From a virus, in IMG/VR virus record IMGVR_UViG_3300038825_000144, positions 1-30,157 of that record: a DNA stretch of 30,157 bases. The stretch is one strand, 5' to 3'. Numbering within the stretch: position 1 is the first letter of the stretch; each line of letters starts with the position of its first letter. Positions 28,929 through 30,157 of this stretch are shown one piece after another. The notes under the pieces were generated by a model. That model searched no databases. It saw only the letters and a program-made list of their open reading frames with translations, and was not told the origin of the DNA. The position numbers and the translations under genes were made by a program.

Positions 28929-30157
28929 GTACAATAATAAATGCAAGAAGTCCATATTATATAAAAGTAGAACCTGCTTCAGGAACGCTTAGTTCAGCTT
29001 CAATGGAGCTGTTTATATATTCAGGAACTTTTACAACAGACAAACCTGGAACAGCACAGTATACTATAAGCAAAGATATTATAGGAACTAACAACTATGT
29101 GATATACGAAATCACAGAATTAATTAGAGATTATCTAAATACAGAGTATGCAAGTTTTGCTACAGATGGAGTATGGGTTGAAGCAGATATCACATTAACT
29201 AAAACAGTAGGAAGTGAAACTCAAAACTTAGATTACCTTTCTTTTGATGGTTATGGATATTTCGAGGATGGAGTAAATCCAAGAACTTTAATAGACCCAG
29301 TAAACACTTTAGTAGATTCAACAACTACAGGTACGACTACAGCTTATAAACTAATAGATAGTACACAAACATTCTTAACAAGTGTAGCAATAGGAGATAC
29401 AGTATACAACGATACAGATACAACAGAAACAACAATCTCAGCTATAGATAGTGATACTCAACTTACATTAAAGAATGATATAATGACAACAGGAGAGGAC
29501 TACAGAATAATAGGAACTCCTAACTATACTCCTCAATATCTGCAATCAAATACTAAGATATATTTTAAACAAGGTACTGATATAGTATTTCCTGTATTTG
29601 CAGAAGTAGAACCATTGATAGAATTTACAAGTGGAGGAGGAGCTGATGTGTATTGGGAACAAGTAGAGGATTTTTGGAATTTATATGATGTTAGTTGGGG
29701 TAATGTTCTAAATGACATTCAAGTAAATGACTCTACAGACTCAACACAAAAGATAGTCTATATTAGAGTGACTCCTACAGATACATTAATAACAGGAGAT
29801 ACAATTACTATAACAAGCTCAGTAGGTACTTCACAAGTAACAACACTTACGCTTGAAGCAGTATGTGAACCTAAGTATCAGGAACTACAAGTTATATTTT
29901 ATAATAAGTTTGGAGCATTACAGATAATGCCATTTTATAAAAAGTCAATAGATAGCATAAACACCAATTCAGATAGTTATAAAAGAAACTTAATGGAGTT
30001 TGCTACTGACCCTACTTATAACACAGAGAAACATCAAATAAGACAGTTTCACGTTACAGGAAAAGAATCTATAACAATGAACACAGGCTTCATACAAGAG
30101 AGTTTTAACGAGGTTATAAAACAAATGATGCTAAGTGAACAAGTATGGGTAGATAAC
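28925..30157 (+). CDS. Tail structural protein, 5' part (3' end cut by window edge)
   Basis: An ATG overlapping the previous stop (ATGA) opens a frame that remains open to the window edge, 411 codons. Residues 1-120 form a beta-rich domain (ARSPYYIKVEPASGTLSSAS-like), and residues 140-180 contain KLIDSTQTFLTSVAIGDTVY and TETTISAIDSDTQLTLK, a repeat-like unit common in phage structural proteins. The last 242 residues correspond to the gene at the left edge, with nine replacements counted from its ATG at 51. Function as for the left copy. Confidence 0.85.
   Translation, partial: MSTIINARSPYYIKVEPASGTLSSASMELFIYSGTFTTDKPGTAQYTISKDIIGTNNYVIYEITELIRDYLNTEYASFATDGVWVEADITLTKTVGSETQNLDYLSFDGYGYFEDGVNPRTLIDPVNTLVDSTTTGTTTAYKLIDSTQTFLTSVAIGDTVYNDTDTTETTISAIDSDTQLTLKNDIMTTGEDYRIIGTPNYTPQYLQSNTKIYFKQGTDIVFPVFAEVEPLIEFTSGGGADVYWEQVEDFWNLYDVSWGNVLNDIQVNDSTDSTQKIVYIRVTPTDTLITGDTITITSSVGTSQVTTLTLEAVCEPKYQELQVIFYNKFGALQIMPFYKKSIDSINTNSDSYKRNLMEFATDPTYNTEKHQIRQFHVTGKESITMNTGFIQESFNEVIKQMMLSEQVWVDN
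29433..30157. repeat. Right copy of divergent terminal repeat
   Basis: This is the match to bases 1-725, with about 40 mismatches and no gaps. Most substitutions are silent; nine change the protein. It closes the genome map. Confidence 0.9.

Noticed and set aside
1-30157. Temperate lifestyle
   Set aside because: No integrase, excisionase, repressor or attachment-site pair is seen. With a complete circular map, this favours a lytic phage, though unknown genes remain.
1-30157. tRNA genes
   Set aside because: I saw no cloverleaf-like GC-rich segment in the few gaps; a covariance search would be decisive.

Overview
The window is almost entirely one small tailed-phage genome. Every convincing gene is on the + strand, the sequence is AT-rich, and genes are packed with 1 to 16 base overlaps, mostly ATGA (two TTGA). 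The host is very probably a member of the Bacteroidota, likely a flavobacterium. The evidence is a DUF3127 protein, Bacteroidota-type portal, tail-tube and terminase proteins, starts without Shine-Dalgarno sequences, and several promoters of the TTG-N18/19-TAnnTTTG type. A tape measure, a tail-tube candidate, a tail terminator and no sheath gene point to a siphovirus. I see no integrase, repressor, tRNA or CRISPR.

Bases 1-725 and 29433-30157 align without gaps, at about 94-95% identity by eye. The window therefore reads as a circular or terminally redundant map of about 29.4 kb, opened inside a tail gene, with two alleles of that gene at the ends.

Layout, following the map from the packaging genes: terminase small and large subunits (25151-26562); four tiny genes (26615-27108); a terminator; a tail-assembly chaperone with a T TTT TTT slippery site (27213-27949); tail terminator and HK97-gp10-like genes (27946-28928); a tail gene split by the window ends (28925-end and 1-854); a 691-aa tail protein; and a tape measure (3057-4661). 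Then come an XkdF-like protease, scaffold, major capsid protein, tail tube and portal (4697-10496), a head-tail connector candidate, and a 1529-aa fibre ending in an S74 auto-chaperone (11064-15653). The lysis block (15686-17684) has small membrane proteins, a secreted thioredoxin-like protein, an M15 endolysin and a 3-TM holin. The block 17912-25089 carries DNA metabolism: NinG-like nuclease, OB-fold/SSB-like proteins, a dNTP-hydrolase-like domain, a DnaB/RecA-type helicase, a sigma-factor-like protein, a RecE/YqaJ-like exonuclease, an orphan DNA methyltransferase and a DnaA-domain-IV-like protein. No DNA polymerase or primase is visible, so host enzymes are probably used.

The most interesting observation is regulatory. 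A bipartite element, AAAAT-N13-CGATATAT, occurs five times with invariant spacing, only upstream of structural or packaging genes. In four of the five the ATG starts exactly 12 bases after the C of CGATATAT. Two copies directly follow intrinsic terminators. The replication and lysis-side transcription units instead carry host-like promoters. I infer a late-promoter class that may yield leaderless mRNAs, possibly read by the phage's own sigma-like protein (20834-21313).
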